A stretch of DNA of 12,629 bases from CAYVBE01 sp964448935 (GTDB lineage: Bacteria; Planctomycetota; Brocadiia; SM23-32): positions 1 through 12,629 of the forward strand of contig CAYVBE010000123.1 in assembly GCA_964448935.1 (NCBI GenBank). The letters run 5' to 3'. The position numbers and the translations under genes are program-made. The first letter of the stretch is position 1. Every line of letters starts with the position of its first letter. The notes beneath the pieces were generated by a model that was not told the DNA's origin, did not search any database, and was given only the letters and a program-made list of their open reading frames with translations. Shown here one piece after another: positions 6,362-12,629 of the stretch.

Positions 6362-7333
6362 TCAGTCCAATTCGTCCCAAAGCTTCTGAACATATCCAGG
6401 CACGGACTTCATGACGCGGACCTCGTCTTTCAGACCGGCTCGATCGTCATCACTGACGTCCATCCGAGTCGTCAACAGGTCTTCCTCAAACCGCTCGACC
6501 ATAGGCGCCGCCTCCTTGCGGGTGAGCAAAAGATGGTCCCAGTATTCCTCGGTGTCATACGGCACCTCGTGGGCAGCCTGCGCCCAATACTCGAGGTTAA
6601 GGGCGACCTCACGATCTTGATCCTTGAGGACGGACAGGATGCCCGGGATGTCCACGATCCCCTCCCCGATATTGCACCACACCACCCGCGCCCCGTCGCG
6701 ATCGGGCAGGATGTAGCCATCCTTCAGGTGCGTGGAGAATATGCGGCCGGCGAACCGTCGCGCGAAATCCATCGGGCTCTGCAGGAAGAGCAGCGGATTG
6801 GCCGTGTCGAAATTCAGCCCCACGTAGTCGCCGGGGACGGCGTCCAGGATGGTCCCGATCTCCTCCAGAATATAGTCCAGATGGTTTTCGATGGCCACGG
6901 GCATCTCGTATTCCCCCGCGAACTCCGCCAGCCCGGAGGCGTCCTCCGTATCCCGCTTCACGTATTCCGCCGATGTAGCCTCGTCCCAGTCCTCCTGCCA
7001 GCGCGTGTTCATGCCCGGCGAAAAGGTCATATTGATGCTGTGCGCATCGAGGAACTTCGCCGCCTCGAAGGTCCGCCGCACGGCGTCCTGATCACCCTCC
7101 CGCACCTGCCGGAGCAGCCCGGCATTGAGCGTGCAGGTCATTCCCAGCTCATCCAGCAGATCCTTCGTCTCCCGCAGGTCGGCGGGCTCCAGCGAAGGCA
7201 ACTCCCGCCCGACGGAAAGAAGATAGCTGTCGAATCCATACTCGCGGGCCTTCCGGATCAGGTCACGCCCCTCACCCACCAGCCCCAGCTTCTGATGCCG
7301 CATGAAACTTCCCCACATCACACCAACTCGCAT
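6362..7333 (-). CDS. sugar phosphate isomerase/epimerase-like TIM-barrel protein (xylose isomerase-like)
   Basis: A 323-residue cytoplasmic protein of the AP endonuclease 2 / xylose isomerase-like superfamily (PF01261 type), which isomerises, epimerises or cleaves sugars and polyols with a divalent metal. Plausible metal ligands are in order: Glu149 in A-I-E-N-H, Asp176 in N-F-D-T-A-N, His202 in S-T-H-L-K-D, and Glu247 in N-L-E-Y-W. The start M-R-V-G-V-M-W-G-S-F is the usual first strand. ATG 7333 is chosen for the strong AGGAGG 6 nt upstream; the upstream ATG at 7435 would run through the promoter. It is the first gene of the operon isomerase - flavoprotein - glycosidase. Sequence alone does not give the substrate; the company of a glycosidase and a Gfo/Idh/MocA enzyme suggests a released or oxidised sugar. 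Confidence 0.9.
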   Translation of the reverse strand: MRVGVMWGSFMRHQKLGLVGEGRDLIRKAREYGFDSYLLSVGRELPSLEPADLRETKDLLDELGMTCTLNAGLLRQVREGDQDAVRRTFEAAKFLDAHSINMTFSPGMNTRWQEDWDEATSAEYVKRDTEDASGLAEFAGEYEMPVAIENHLDYILEEIGTILDAVPGDYVGLNFDTANPLLFLQSPMDFARRFAGRIFSTHLKDGYILPDRDGARVVWCNIGEGIVDIPGILSVLKDQDREVALNLEYWAQAAHEVPYDTEEYWDHLLLTRKEAAPMVERFEEDLLTTRMDVSDDDRAGLKDEVRVMKSVPGYVQKLWDELD

Positions 7334-7389
7334 TTCTTCCTCCTTGTCTCGTGCGCGCTTCCAATCCGGGCGCAACGTGCCTGCCACAC

Positions 7390-7417
7390 ACTGTAATACC
7401 CACACTCTCCCTGTCAA
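7390..7417 (-). promoter_or_regulatory. promoter of the isomerase - flavoprotein - glycosidase operon
   Basis: On the minus strand a perfect TTGACA (7417-7412), a 16-nt spacer and TACAGT (7395-7390) give a start near 7383 and a leader of about 50 nt. It is divergent from the Rrf2 promoter; the 59 nt between the two -35 boxes (7418-7476) hold no gene. Confidence 0.6.
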
Positions 7418-7476
7418 TGGAAGGCGCCTGCACACGGGAAAAGGACGAGAAAAGCCGCATCTGAAGGCAAAACACC

Positions 7477-7505
7477 TTGACAGGGACCCCGGCGTCGGCT
7501 AAAGT
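7477..7505 (+). promoter_or_regulatory. promoter of the rrf2-nifS-nadA-mnmA-larE-nifU operon
   Basis: A perfect TTGACA (7477-7482), a 17-nt spacer and TAAAGT (7500-7505) place the start near 7512, about 33 nt before the regulator ATG. No other convincing promoter is seen up to 12427, so this probably drives the whole operon. Confidence 0.65.
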
Positions 7506-7518
7506 ACACTTATGAGGT

Positions 7519-7531
7519 CTGGATTAGCCAG
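7519..7531 (+). promoter_or_regulatory. candidate operator for the Rrf2 regulator
   Basis: CTGG-ATTAG-CCAG is a perfect 4+4 inverted repeat with a 5-nt centre, lying just after the predicted transcription start and before the rrf2 start codon. Rrf2 proteins often repress their own promoter from such a place. The repeat is short and could arise by chance. A second short repeat, AAGT-AC-ACTT, overlaps the end of the -10 box (7502-7511). Confidence 0.25.
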
Positions 7532-7544
7532 TTAGCGGGGCGAC

Positions 7545-7964
7545 ATGATTGTTTCTACCAGAGTGCGATACGGGGCGCGGGCGCTGGTGGACCTGGCGTT
7601 GCACCAGGGGGAGGGCGCTGTGCCTCTGAGCGTGATGGCCGAGGAACAGGGCATTCCGGAACGCTATCTGGGAAAGATCGCGCAGGAGCTTCGGCGGCAC
7701 GGCCTGGTCCAGAGCGTGCGCGGGGCCGGCGGAGGTTACCGGTTGAGCCGCGACCCGGCGGAAGTGACGCTGCTGGACGTGTGGCAGGCGCTGGAGGGGC
7801 CGATTGACCCCGTGGAGTGCATCCAGAATCCCGATGGCTGCCCCAGAACCACGAAGTGCGTCACGCGGGACGTGTGGGCACGCCTGGGCGAAGGGATGGC
7901 CGGCGTCTTGAGGGATGTCACGCTTCAGGATCTGGTCGAACAACGGGCGCTGAAAACGGAATAG
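7545..7964 (+). CDS. iscR: Rrf2 family iron-sulfur transcription regulator (IscR-like)
   Basis: A 139-residue DNA-binding regulator expected to sense Fe-S cluster status and control its own operon. It starts V-S-T-R-V-R-Y-G-A-R-A-L, the typical first helix. The winged helix spans about residues 25-70, with recognition-helix segment I-P-E-R-Y-L-G-K-I and wing G-A-G-G-G-Y-R-L. Three cysteines, C92-x6-C99-x5-C105, match the cluster ligands of IscR (spaced 5 and 5 in E. coli), so a [2Fe-2S] cluster is likely. The ribosome site is weak (GCGGGGCG before ATG 7545). It leads the operon 49 nt ahead of nifS. The three cysteines favour an IscR-like role over cluster-free relatives such as CymR; the precise orthology is inferred. 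Confidence 0.88.
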   Translation: MIVSTRVRYGARALVDLALHQGEGAVPLSVMAEEQGIPERYLGKIAQELRRHGLVQSVRGAGGGYRLSRDPAEVTLLDVWQALEGPIDPVECIQNPDGCPRTTKCVTRDVWARLGEGMAGVLRDVTLQDLVEQRALKTE

Positions 7965-8013
7965 CGAGTCGGAGATCATAAGAGCTTCTACTATCCGGTG
8001 GGGGAACAGGACA

Positions 8014-9183
8014 ATGAGAAAAGTGTACATGGATCACAGCGCGACCACCCCGGTTCGGGAAGAGGTCGTCCAGGCGATGCTTCCCTTCTTCGGCAAGGCC
8101 TTCGGCAACGCGTCCAGCGTGCACCAGTTCGGCCGGGCCGCGCGAAACGCCGTCGAGGAAGCACGCGAGACGGTGGCCGCGATGATCGGCGCTTCACCCG
8201 ACGGGTTGATACTGACCAGCGGCGGCACGGAGAGCGACAACTTCGCCATCCGCGGCACACTGGCCGCCGCGCCCGAAGGCAAGAAGCACATCATCACCTC
8301 CGCCATCGAGCACCACGCCGTGCTGAGCACCTGCCGGACTCTGGAGGACGAGCGTGTCGAAGTGACCGTGCTGCCCGTGGATGAGAATGCCCTGGTGAAC
8401 CCCGAAGACCTGCGCCAGGCCCTGCGCCCCGAGACGGTGCTCGTGACGATAATGATGGCCAACAACGAGGTGGGCAGCGTGCAGCCCATCGAGGATCTGG
8501 CGGCCATCGCGCGGGAGGCCGGCGTGCCCTTCCACACCGACGCCGTGCAGGCGGCCGGCAAGATACCGGTGGACGTGGACGAGTTGGACTTGGACCTGCT
8601 GTCGCTGTCGGCCCACAAGTTCTACGGCCCCAAGGGCGTCGGCGCGCTCTACGTCCGGCCGGGCACACGGGTGGAGGCCATCCAGACCGGCGGCCATCAC
8701 GAGCTGGGCTGGAGGGCGGGCACCGAGAACGTGCCCGGCATCGTGGGCATGGCACGGGCCCTGGAGCTGGCCTGCGAGGAGATGGACACGGAGATGTCCC
8801 GACTCGCCGAACTGCGGGACCGCCTGCGGGATGGCCTGCTGGAACAGGTTCCGGAGGCGCAGCTCAACGGCGGCCGGGACACCACGCTGCCGCACCTGCT
8901 GAACCTGACCTTCCCCAACGCGGAGGGTGAGGCCCTGCTGCTGAGCCTGGACGCCGTCGGGGTGGCCGTCTCCACGGGGTCGGCGTGCACAAGCGGCGAC
9001 CTGGAGCCATCGCACGTGCTGACGGCCATGGGCATCCCGCCCGAGCTGGCGCACGGAAGCCTGCGTTTCTCGCTGGGTCGGGACAACACCGCCAAAGACG
9101 TGGAATACGTGCTGGATCAACTTCCCTCCATCGTCGAGCGACTGCGCAGCATGTCGCCCTTTGCCGGAGGAGCCGTAACATGA
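8014..9183 (+). CDS. nifS: cysteine desulfurase (NifS/IscS)
   Basis: A 389-residue PLP enzyme that takes sulfur from L-cysteine as a persulfide and passes it to scaffold and transfer proteins. Visible features are the opening Y-M-D-H-S-A-T-T-P, H100 of I-E-H-H-A-V that stacks on PLP, D176 in H-T-D-A-V-Q-A, and the PLP-binding Lys202 in S-A-H-K-F-Y-G-P-K-G. The persulfide Cys325 lies in S-T-G-S-A-C-T-S-G in the mobile loop. Length and motifs fit the NifS/IscS class I group rather than SufS. The start ATG 8014 lies behind GGGGGAACAGGA. Its stop overlaps the nadA start (ATGA at 9180-9183), so the two are probably coupled in translation. NifS and IscS are hard to separate; the U-type scaffold at the end of the operon is the natural partner. 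Confidence 0.96.
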   Translation: MRKVYMDHSATTPVREEVVQAMLPFFGKAFGNASSVHQFGRAARNAVEEARETVAAMIGASPDGLILTSGGTESDNFAIRGTLAAAPEGKKHIITSAIEHHAVLSTCRTLEDERVEVTVLPVDENALVNPEDLRQALRPETVLVTIMMANNEVGSVQPIEDLAAIAREAGVPFHTDAVQAAGKIPVDVDELDLDLLSLSAHKFYGPKGVGALYVRPGTRVEAIQTGGHHELGWRAGTENVPGIVGMARALELACEEMDTEMSRLAELRDRLRDGLLEQVPEAQLNGGRDTTLPHLLNLTFPNAEGEALLLSLDAVGVAVSTGSACTSGDLEPSHVLTAMGIPPELAHGSLRFSLGRDNTAKDVEYVLDQLPSIVERLRSMSPFAGGAVT

Positions 9184-10118
9184 ACCGCAACGTGGAACAG
9201 AGAATACAGAAGCTGAAGGAAGACCGCGACGCGGTCATCCTGGCCCATAACTACCAGGTGGACTCGGTGCAGAACATGGCCGATTACGTGGGAGATTCAC
9301 TGGGCCTGAGCCGGAGGGCGGCCGAGACCAGGGCGGAGGTCATCGTCTTCTGCGGCGTGCACTTCATGGCGGAGACCGCCGCCCTGCTGAACCCGGACAA
9401 GACGGTGCTCAGTCCGGACCCGGAAGCGGGCTGCCCTATGGCATCCATGACGAACGCGGATCGCGTGAGGCAAATGCGGCGCGAGAATCCGGACGCCGCG
9501 GTAGTCTGCTACGTCAACAGCACGGCCGGGGTGAAAGCCGCCAGCGACATCTGCTGCACGTCCTCGAATGCCGTAGAAGTCGTGAGTTCCTTCGATCCGG
9601 AGCGCCCGATCATCTTCACGCCGGATCGCTACCTGGGCGGATACGTGGCCCGGCAGACGGGCCGGAAGCTGATACTGGACAACGGATACTGCCCCACGCA
9701 TGCAAGCATCCTGCCCGAACACATAGCCGAACTCAAGAAGAGCTACCCGGAGGCAGAGGTCATGGTGCACCCCGAGTGCCGACCGGAGACGGTGGCCATG
9801 GCCGACGTGGTGGAGTCCACGGGCGGAATGGTGCGCCACGCGCGGGAGTCCGGCGCCCCGGTGCTGATCGTGGGAACCGAGGTGGGGCTGCTGTACCGCC
9901 TGCGACGCGAGAATCCCGACAAGGAGTTCCTGCCGGTCACCCCGGCCGCGGTGTGCCAGAACATGAAGCGAATAACCCGTCAGAAGGTCATCCGGTCGCT
10001 GGAGACTATGCAGTACCGGGTCACGGTGTCCGAGGAGATAGCCGCCCCGGCGCGGGAGGCCATTGAGCATATGTTTAACCTGAAAGCCGACGCCGCCCCG
10101 GTGCACAGCGGCGCGTGA
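9180..10118 (+). CDS. nadA: quinolinate synthase NadA
   Basis: A 312-residue enzyme that condenses iminoaspartate with dihydroxyacetone phosphate to quinolinate in NAD synthesis, using an oxygen-sensitive [4Fe-4S] cluster. It shows A-H-N-Y-Q near the start (22-26), G-D-S-L (38-41), and the three family segments A-G-C-P-M-A, G-Y-C-P-T-H and A-A-V-C-Q-N-M-K. By spacing the cluster ligands are C85, C171 and C259, as in the short thermophile-type NadA proteins; C200 in H-P-E-C is also conserved. ATG 9180 has GGAGGAG 7-8 nt upstream inside the nifS end and overlaps the nifS stop by 4 nt. No nadB or nadC lies in the window. Placement right behind a cysteine desulfurase suits an enzyme that depends on cluster repair. 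Confidence 0.96.
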   Translation: MNRNVEQRIQKLKEDRDAVILAHNYQVDSVQNMADYVGDSLGLSRRAAETRAEVIVFCGVHFMAETAALLNPDKTVLSPDPEAGCPMASMTNADRVRQMRRENPDAAVVCYVNSTAGVKAASDICCTSSNAVEVVSSFDPERPIIFTPDRYLGGYVARQTGRKLILDNGYCPTHASILPEHIAELKKSYPEAEVMVHPECRPETVAMADVVESTGGMVRHARESGAPVLIVGTEVGLLYRLRRENPDKEFLPVTPAAVCQNMKRITRQKVIRSLETMQYRVTVSEEIAAPAREAIEHMFNLKADAAPVHSGA

Positions 10119-10127
10119 GGACCAACC

Positions 10128-11195
10128 ATGACCGAGAAGAGCAACAGAGTGGTGGTCGGCCTGTCCGGGGGGGTGGACTCCGCCACGGCGGCGCTCCTGT
10201 TGAAGGAGCGGGGGCACGACGTGATAGGACTCCACCTGCGTCTGCCCGCGTTCGGGGACGAGGAGTCCCATCGCTCGGAAGAGGATGCTCGCGCCGTCGC
10301 GGAACATCTGAATGTGCGGCTTCGCATTGAGGGCGCCCAGGCCCTGTTCGAAGGGGAGGTCCTCAGCCACTTCATAGAGTCCTACGCATCGGGACGAACG
10401 CCCAACCCGTGCGTGCGCTGCAACCCCGGGGTAAAGTTCCGGCGGCTGCTCGACGTCGCCGATGAGGAAAACGCCGACGCGGTCGCCACCGGCCATTACG
10501 TGCGGGCCGCCATGACAGACGGCGGGCGCCACGCACTGCGGGAGAGCCGTGCTAACGAGGACCAGTCCTACTTCCTGGCAGGGCTCCATCAGGAGCAGCT
10601 CGGCCGCGCCGTCTTCCCGCTCTCAGAGATGACGAAGGACGAAGTCCGTCGGCGGGCGCATGACGCGGGCATCCCGGTCCACAACCGCCCCGACAGTCAG
10701 GACCTCTGCTTTCTCGCATCGGGCCACTATCGCGATTTCCTTGCCGGCCGCGCCCCCGAGGCATTCCGGCCCGGGCCCATCGTGCATGTGTCCGGCGAGG
10801 TGCTGGGCCGGCATAACGGGATTGCGTCCTACACCATCGGACAACGGCGGGGGCTGGGGATCGCGCATTCCGAACCGCTCTACGTCGTGCTCCTCAGCTC
10901 TGCGGACAACGCGGTGATAGTGGGGGAGGAACGGTACCTCTTGCGAACCCGGCTCACGGTCGGTCAGATAAACTGGATGGCAGTCCCGCGGCCGGCGGAG
11001 CCCCTGTGCGCGCGGGTCAGGATACGCTACAATCACCCGGGCAGCGAGGCGCGGATCGTCCCGCTGACCGGCGGTTGGGTGCGCGTGGAATTCGCCGAAC
11101 CGGAGCGGGCACCCGCGCCGGGCCAGGCGGCGGTCTTCTACAGGGACGGCCTCGTTCTGGGGGGCGGCACGATAGAGGAGGTGTTGGAGACATGA
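10128..11195 (+). CDS. mnmA: tRNA 2-thiouridine synthase MnmA (TrmU)
   Basis: A 355-residue ATP-dependent enzyme that adenylates and thiolates U34 of tRNA Lys, Glu and Gln with sulfur from the desulfurase. The PP-loop S-G-G-V-D-S is at 13-18. G-R-T-P-N-P-C-V-R-C-N (89-99) holds the catalytic region, and Q-D-L-C-F-L (191-196) holds Cys194, the second catalytic cysteine. The C-terminal beta-barrel ends with V-L-G-G-G-T-I-E (343-350). The usual form in E. coli and Bacillus is N-P-D-x-x-C-N with an Asp; here that Asp is Cys95, so Cys95, Cys98 and Cys194 could together hold an Fe-S cluster. The start is 9 nt after the nadA stop, with GAGGACC as ribosome site. Its stop overlaps the larE start by 4 nt. 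Confidence 0.95.
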   Translation: MTEKSNRVVVGLSGGVDSATAALLLKERGHDVIGLHLRLPAFGDEESHRSEEDARAVAEHLNVRLRIEGAQALFEGEVLSHFIESYASGRTPNPCVRCNPGVKFRRLLDVADEENADAVATGHYVRAAMTDGGRHALRESRANEDQSYFLAGLHQEQLGRAVFPLSEMTKDEVRRRAHDAGIPVHNRPDSQDLCFLASGHYRDFLAGRAPEAFRPGPIVHVSGEVLGRHNGIASYTIGQRRGLGIAHSEPLYVVLLSSADNAVIVGEERYLLRTRLTVGQINWMAVPRPAEPLCARVRIRYNHPGSEARIVPLTGGWVRVEFAEPERAPAPGQAAVFYRDGLVLGGGTIEEVLET

Positions 11196-12040
11196 CCCGC
11201 CATGAAGCGACAAACGGAAAGCGGGAGCGGCTCGAAGAGATACTGCGCGAGGCCGGCTCGGTGCTCGTGGCTTTCTCCGGCGGCGTGGACAGCACCTGCC
11301 TGCTGGCCGTGGCGCGGGAAGCGCTGGGCCGGGACAATATGCTGGCCGCCACGGCGAAGGCGCCCATCTTCCCCGACCGTGAGACCCGCGAGGCGCGGGA
11401 GCTGGCGCGCCAACTCGATGTCGAGCACGTCATGTTGGAGGTCAACCCTCTGGACGATCCCTGCTTCGCGGCCAACCTGCCCGGCCGGTGCTACCACTGC
11501 AAACGCAGCATCCTCGCCAGGCTGCAGAGAATGGCCGACGAACGCGGCCTGGCCGCCGTGGCCGACGGGACCACCGCCGATGACAGCGAAGAGGACCGCC
11601 CCGGCATGAAAGCGGCCCGGGAACTCGGCATACTGCAGCCCCTCAGGCAGGCGTGCCTGGCAAAGGAGGAAGTGCGGGCCCTGTCGGTGCAACTGCGGCT
11701 GCCTACGGCGCACAAGCCGTCCGGCGCCTGCCTGGCATCGCGCATCCCCTTCGGCCGGGAGATAACACTGGAGGAGCTGGAGCGGGTCGAGGAGGCCGAG
11801 GAATTGCTGTTCGAGTCGGGATTCCGCTGCTTCCGCGTCCGCAGCCACGGCCCTGTCGCACGGCTGGAGTTCGGGCCGGATGAACCACAGGCGAGGACTC
11901 TCGAAGACCCGCTCAAGCGCAAGATCATCAAAGGGATGAAAGAACTCGGCTACAAGTATGTCGCCCTGGACCTGGAAGGCTACAGGACCGGCAGCCTGAA
12001 TGAAACAGTCGAACCCGAAGGATCACACCTGGGAGATTGA
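11192..12040 (+). CDS. larE: ATP-dependent sulfur transferase LarE-like PP-loop protein
   Basis: A 282-residue member of the LarE family. Known LarE adenylates and then thiolates the pincer precursor of the nickel cofactor of lactate racemase, giving up sulfur from its own cysteine. The PP-loop S-G-G-V-D-S is at 29-34. The family segments G-R-C-Y-H-C-K-R (98-105), A-D-G-T-T-A-D-D (124-131) and K-P-S-G-A-C-L-A-S-R-I-P-F-G (175-188) are present. Cys180 is at the place of the sacrificial cysteine, and a second cysteine is not seen in that loop. ATG 11192 overlaps the mnmA stop (ATGA), with GGAGG at 11176-11180 upstream. No larA, larB or larC lies in the window, and the neighbours are sulfur-supply genes. 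Another thiolation substrate is therefore possible, though the family call itself is firm. Confidence 0.9.
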   Translation: MTRHEATNGKRERLEEILREAGSVLVAFSGGVDSTCLLAVAREALGRDNMLAATAKAPIFPDRETREARELARQLDVEHVMLEVNPLDDPCFAANLPGRCYHCKRSILARLQRMADERGLAAVADGTTADDSEEDRPGMKAARELGILQPLRQACLAKEEVRALSVQLRLPTAHKPSGACLASRIPFGREITLEELERVEEAEELLFESGFRCFRVRSHGPVARLEFGPDEPQARTLEDPLKRKIIKGMKELGYKYVALDLEGYRTGSLNETVEPEGSHLGD

Positions 12041-12043
12041 GCC

Positions 12044-12427
12044 GTGTACAGCGAAAAAGTGATGGACCACTTTTCCAACCCCCGCAACATGGGGCAGATA
12101 GAGCAGCCCGACGGTGTGGGTGAGGTCGGCAACCCCGTCTGCGGTGATGTGATGAAGATCAGCATCCGGGTCAAAGACGACCACATCGAGGACGTCAAGT
12201 TCCAGACCCTCGGCTGCGCCGCTGCCATCGCCACCAGCAGCATCACCACCGAGATGGCCAAGGGCAAGAGCCTGGACGAGGCGATGGAGATCACCCGGCA
12301 GCGGGTGGCCGACGAACTGGGCGGCCTGCCGCCGAACAAGATGCACTGCTCCAACCTGGCCGCCCAGGGCCTGCACAAAGCCATCGAGGACTACCGCTCC
12401 CGCCAGGCCGCCCAAAGCGGCGCGTGA
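12044..12427 (+). CDS. iscU: iron-sulfur cluster scaffold protein IscU/NifU N-terminal type
   Basis: A 127-residue scaffold on which clusters are assembled from iron and the sulfur delivered by the desulfurase. It opens Y-S-E-K-V-M-D-H-F-S-N-P-R-N-M-G. The three cluster cysteines are C33 in N-P-V-C-G-D, C58 in L-G-C-A-A-A-I-A, and C102 in M-H-C-S-N-L-A; Asp35 is the conserved aspartate. Only the U domain is present, without the ferredoxin and Nfu domains of full NifU, so the size is that of IscU. The start is GTG 12044, with GGGAG (12031-12035) about 8 nt upstream and only 3 nt after the larE stop. The client-binding L-P-P-x-K sequence (L95-K99) matches the HscA-recognised motif of IscU, although no hscA or hscB is in the window. 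Confidence 0.95.
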   Translation: MYSEKVMDHFSNPRNMGQIEQPDGVGEVGNPVCGDVMKISIRVKDDHIEDVKFQTLGCAAAIATSSITTEMAKGKSLDEAMEITRQRVADELGGLPPNKMHCSNLAAQGLHKAIEDYRSRQAAQSGA

Positions 12428-12629
12428 CTGGAAGTATCGCGCCGGGCGCTGGGTCTGGAGGCCGAGGGGCCAACCGTTGTCATCGCCCGTGCCGCACCCA
12501 CGGTGGCATAAACGGCCGTCAGATTGCCAGGGTCATTCAAAAGTCCCACGCACCGTATAGCCATTGATGTGTTTCGCCTTCCTGGGAGCGTGTAATGAAA
12601 TGAAAGGCTGCCAGCTCCGGTGTAGAATG
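12428..12629. other. intergenic stretch after the sulfur operon, no gene supported
   Basis: These 202 bases contain no long reading frame, tRNA or clear terminator. Short weak inverted repeats occur at about 12458-12473 (GGCC arms) and 12489-12508 (a CACC/GGTG hairpin), neither followed by a T-run. A start-like ATG at 12600 is open to the window end for only 10 codons and has no well-placed ribosome site. Confidence 0.5.

Noticed and set aside
9297..10589. A 430-codon open frame on the minus strand opposite nadA and mnmA
   Set aside because: It is a mirror of two certain genes, has no motif, and its start has no ribosome site.
12600..12629. Start of a further gene, or a -10 box TAGAAT at 12623-12628
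   Set aside because: Only 10 codons are visible without a well-placed ribosome site, and the hexamer has no acceptable -35 at 16-18 nt upstream.

Overview
The window is GC-rich, densely packed chromosomal DNA from a bacterium. Nothing in it looks like a plasmid, phage, insertion sequence or CRISPR array. The gene types point to an anaerobic or microaerophilic environmental bacterium, perhaps of the Planctomycetota / PVC assemblage. The clues are a planctomycete-like lipoprotein starting after an AGGGGGA ribosome site, a GH42-like glycosidase with sugar-modifying enzymes around it, and an Rrf2/NifS/NifU-type iron-sulfur operon. This assignment is an inference from gene style and has not been tested by any search.

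Left part (1-2037). The tail of an unknown, probably membrane-anchored protein ends at 43. A tRNA-Ser(GCU) with encoded CCA and its own sigma70-like promoter follows, then a small lipoprotein gene of unknown function that may be co-transcribed with the tRNA. On the minus strand lie a ~70-residue Cys-rich small protein with its own promoter and a terminator, and an alpha/beta-hydrolase esterase.

Middle part (2038-7417), a carbohydrate locus. A divergent promoter pair drives the esterase to the left and a Gfo/Idh/MocA oxidoreductase to the right. Converging on the latter is a three-gene minus-strand operon: a xylose-isomerase-like TIM-barrel isomerase/epimerase, an Old Yellow Enzyme family flavoprotein with a four-cysteine Fe-S motif, and a GH42-like glycoside hydrolase. 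The hydrolase reading frame is cut once by an in-frame TAG at codon 119 but is otherwise intact over 709 residues.

Right part (7477-12427), a sulfur and iron-sulfur operon. A second divergent promoter region separates the sugar operon from rrf2/iscR - nifS/iscS - nadA - mnmA - larE - iscU/nifU, all on the plus strand. From nifS onward the genes overlap by 4 nt or lie 3-9 nt apart. A cysteine desulfurase and a U-type scaffold flank three users of sulfur or Fe-S clusters: quinolinate synthase, tRNA 2-thiouridylase and the sacrificial sulfur transferase LarE. The leading regulator carries the three cysteines of an IscR-type cluster sensor. The last 200 bases hold no gene I can support.

The points most worth a second look are the amber-interrupted glycosidase, the nadA-mnmA-larE insertion between the desulfurase and the scaffold gene, the three-cysteine form of MnmA, and the recurring non-consensus -10 element TAnA(C/G)T at five separate promoters.
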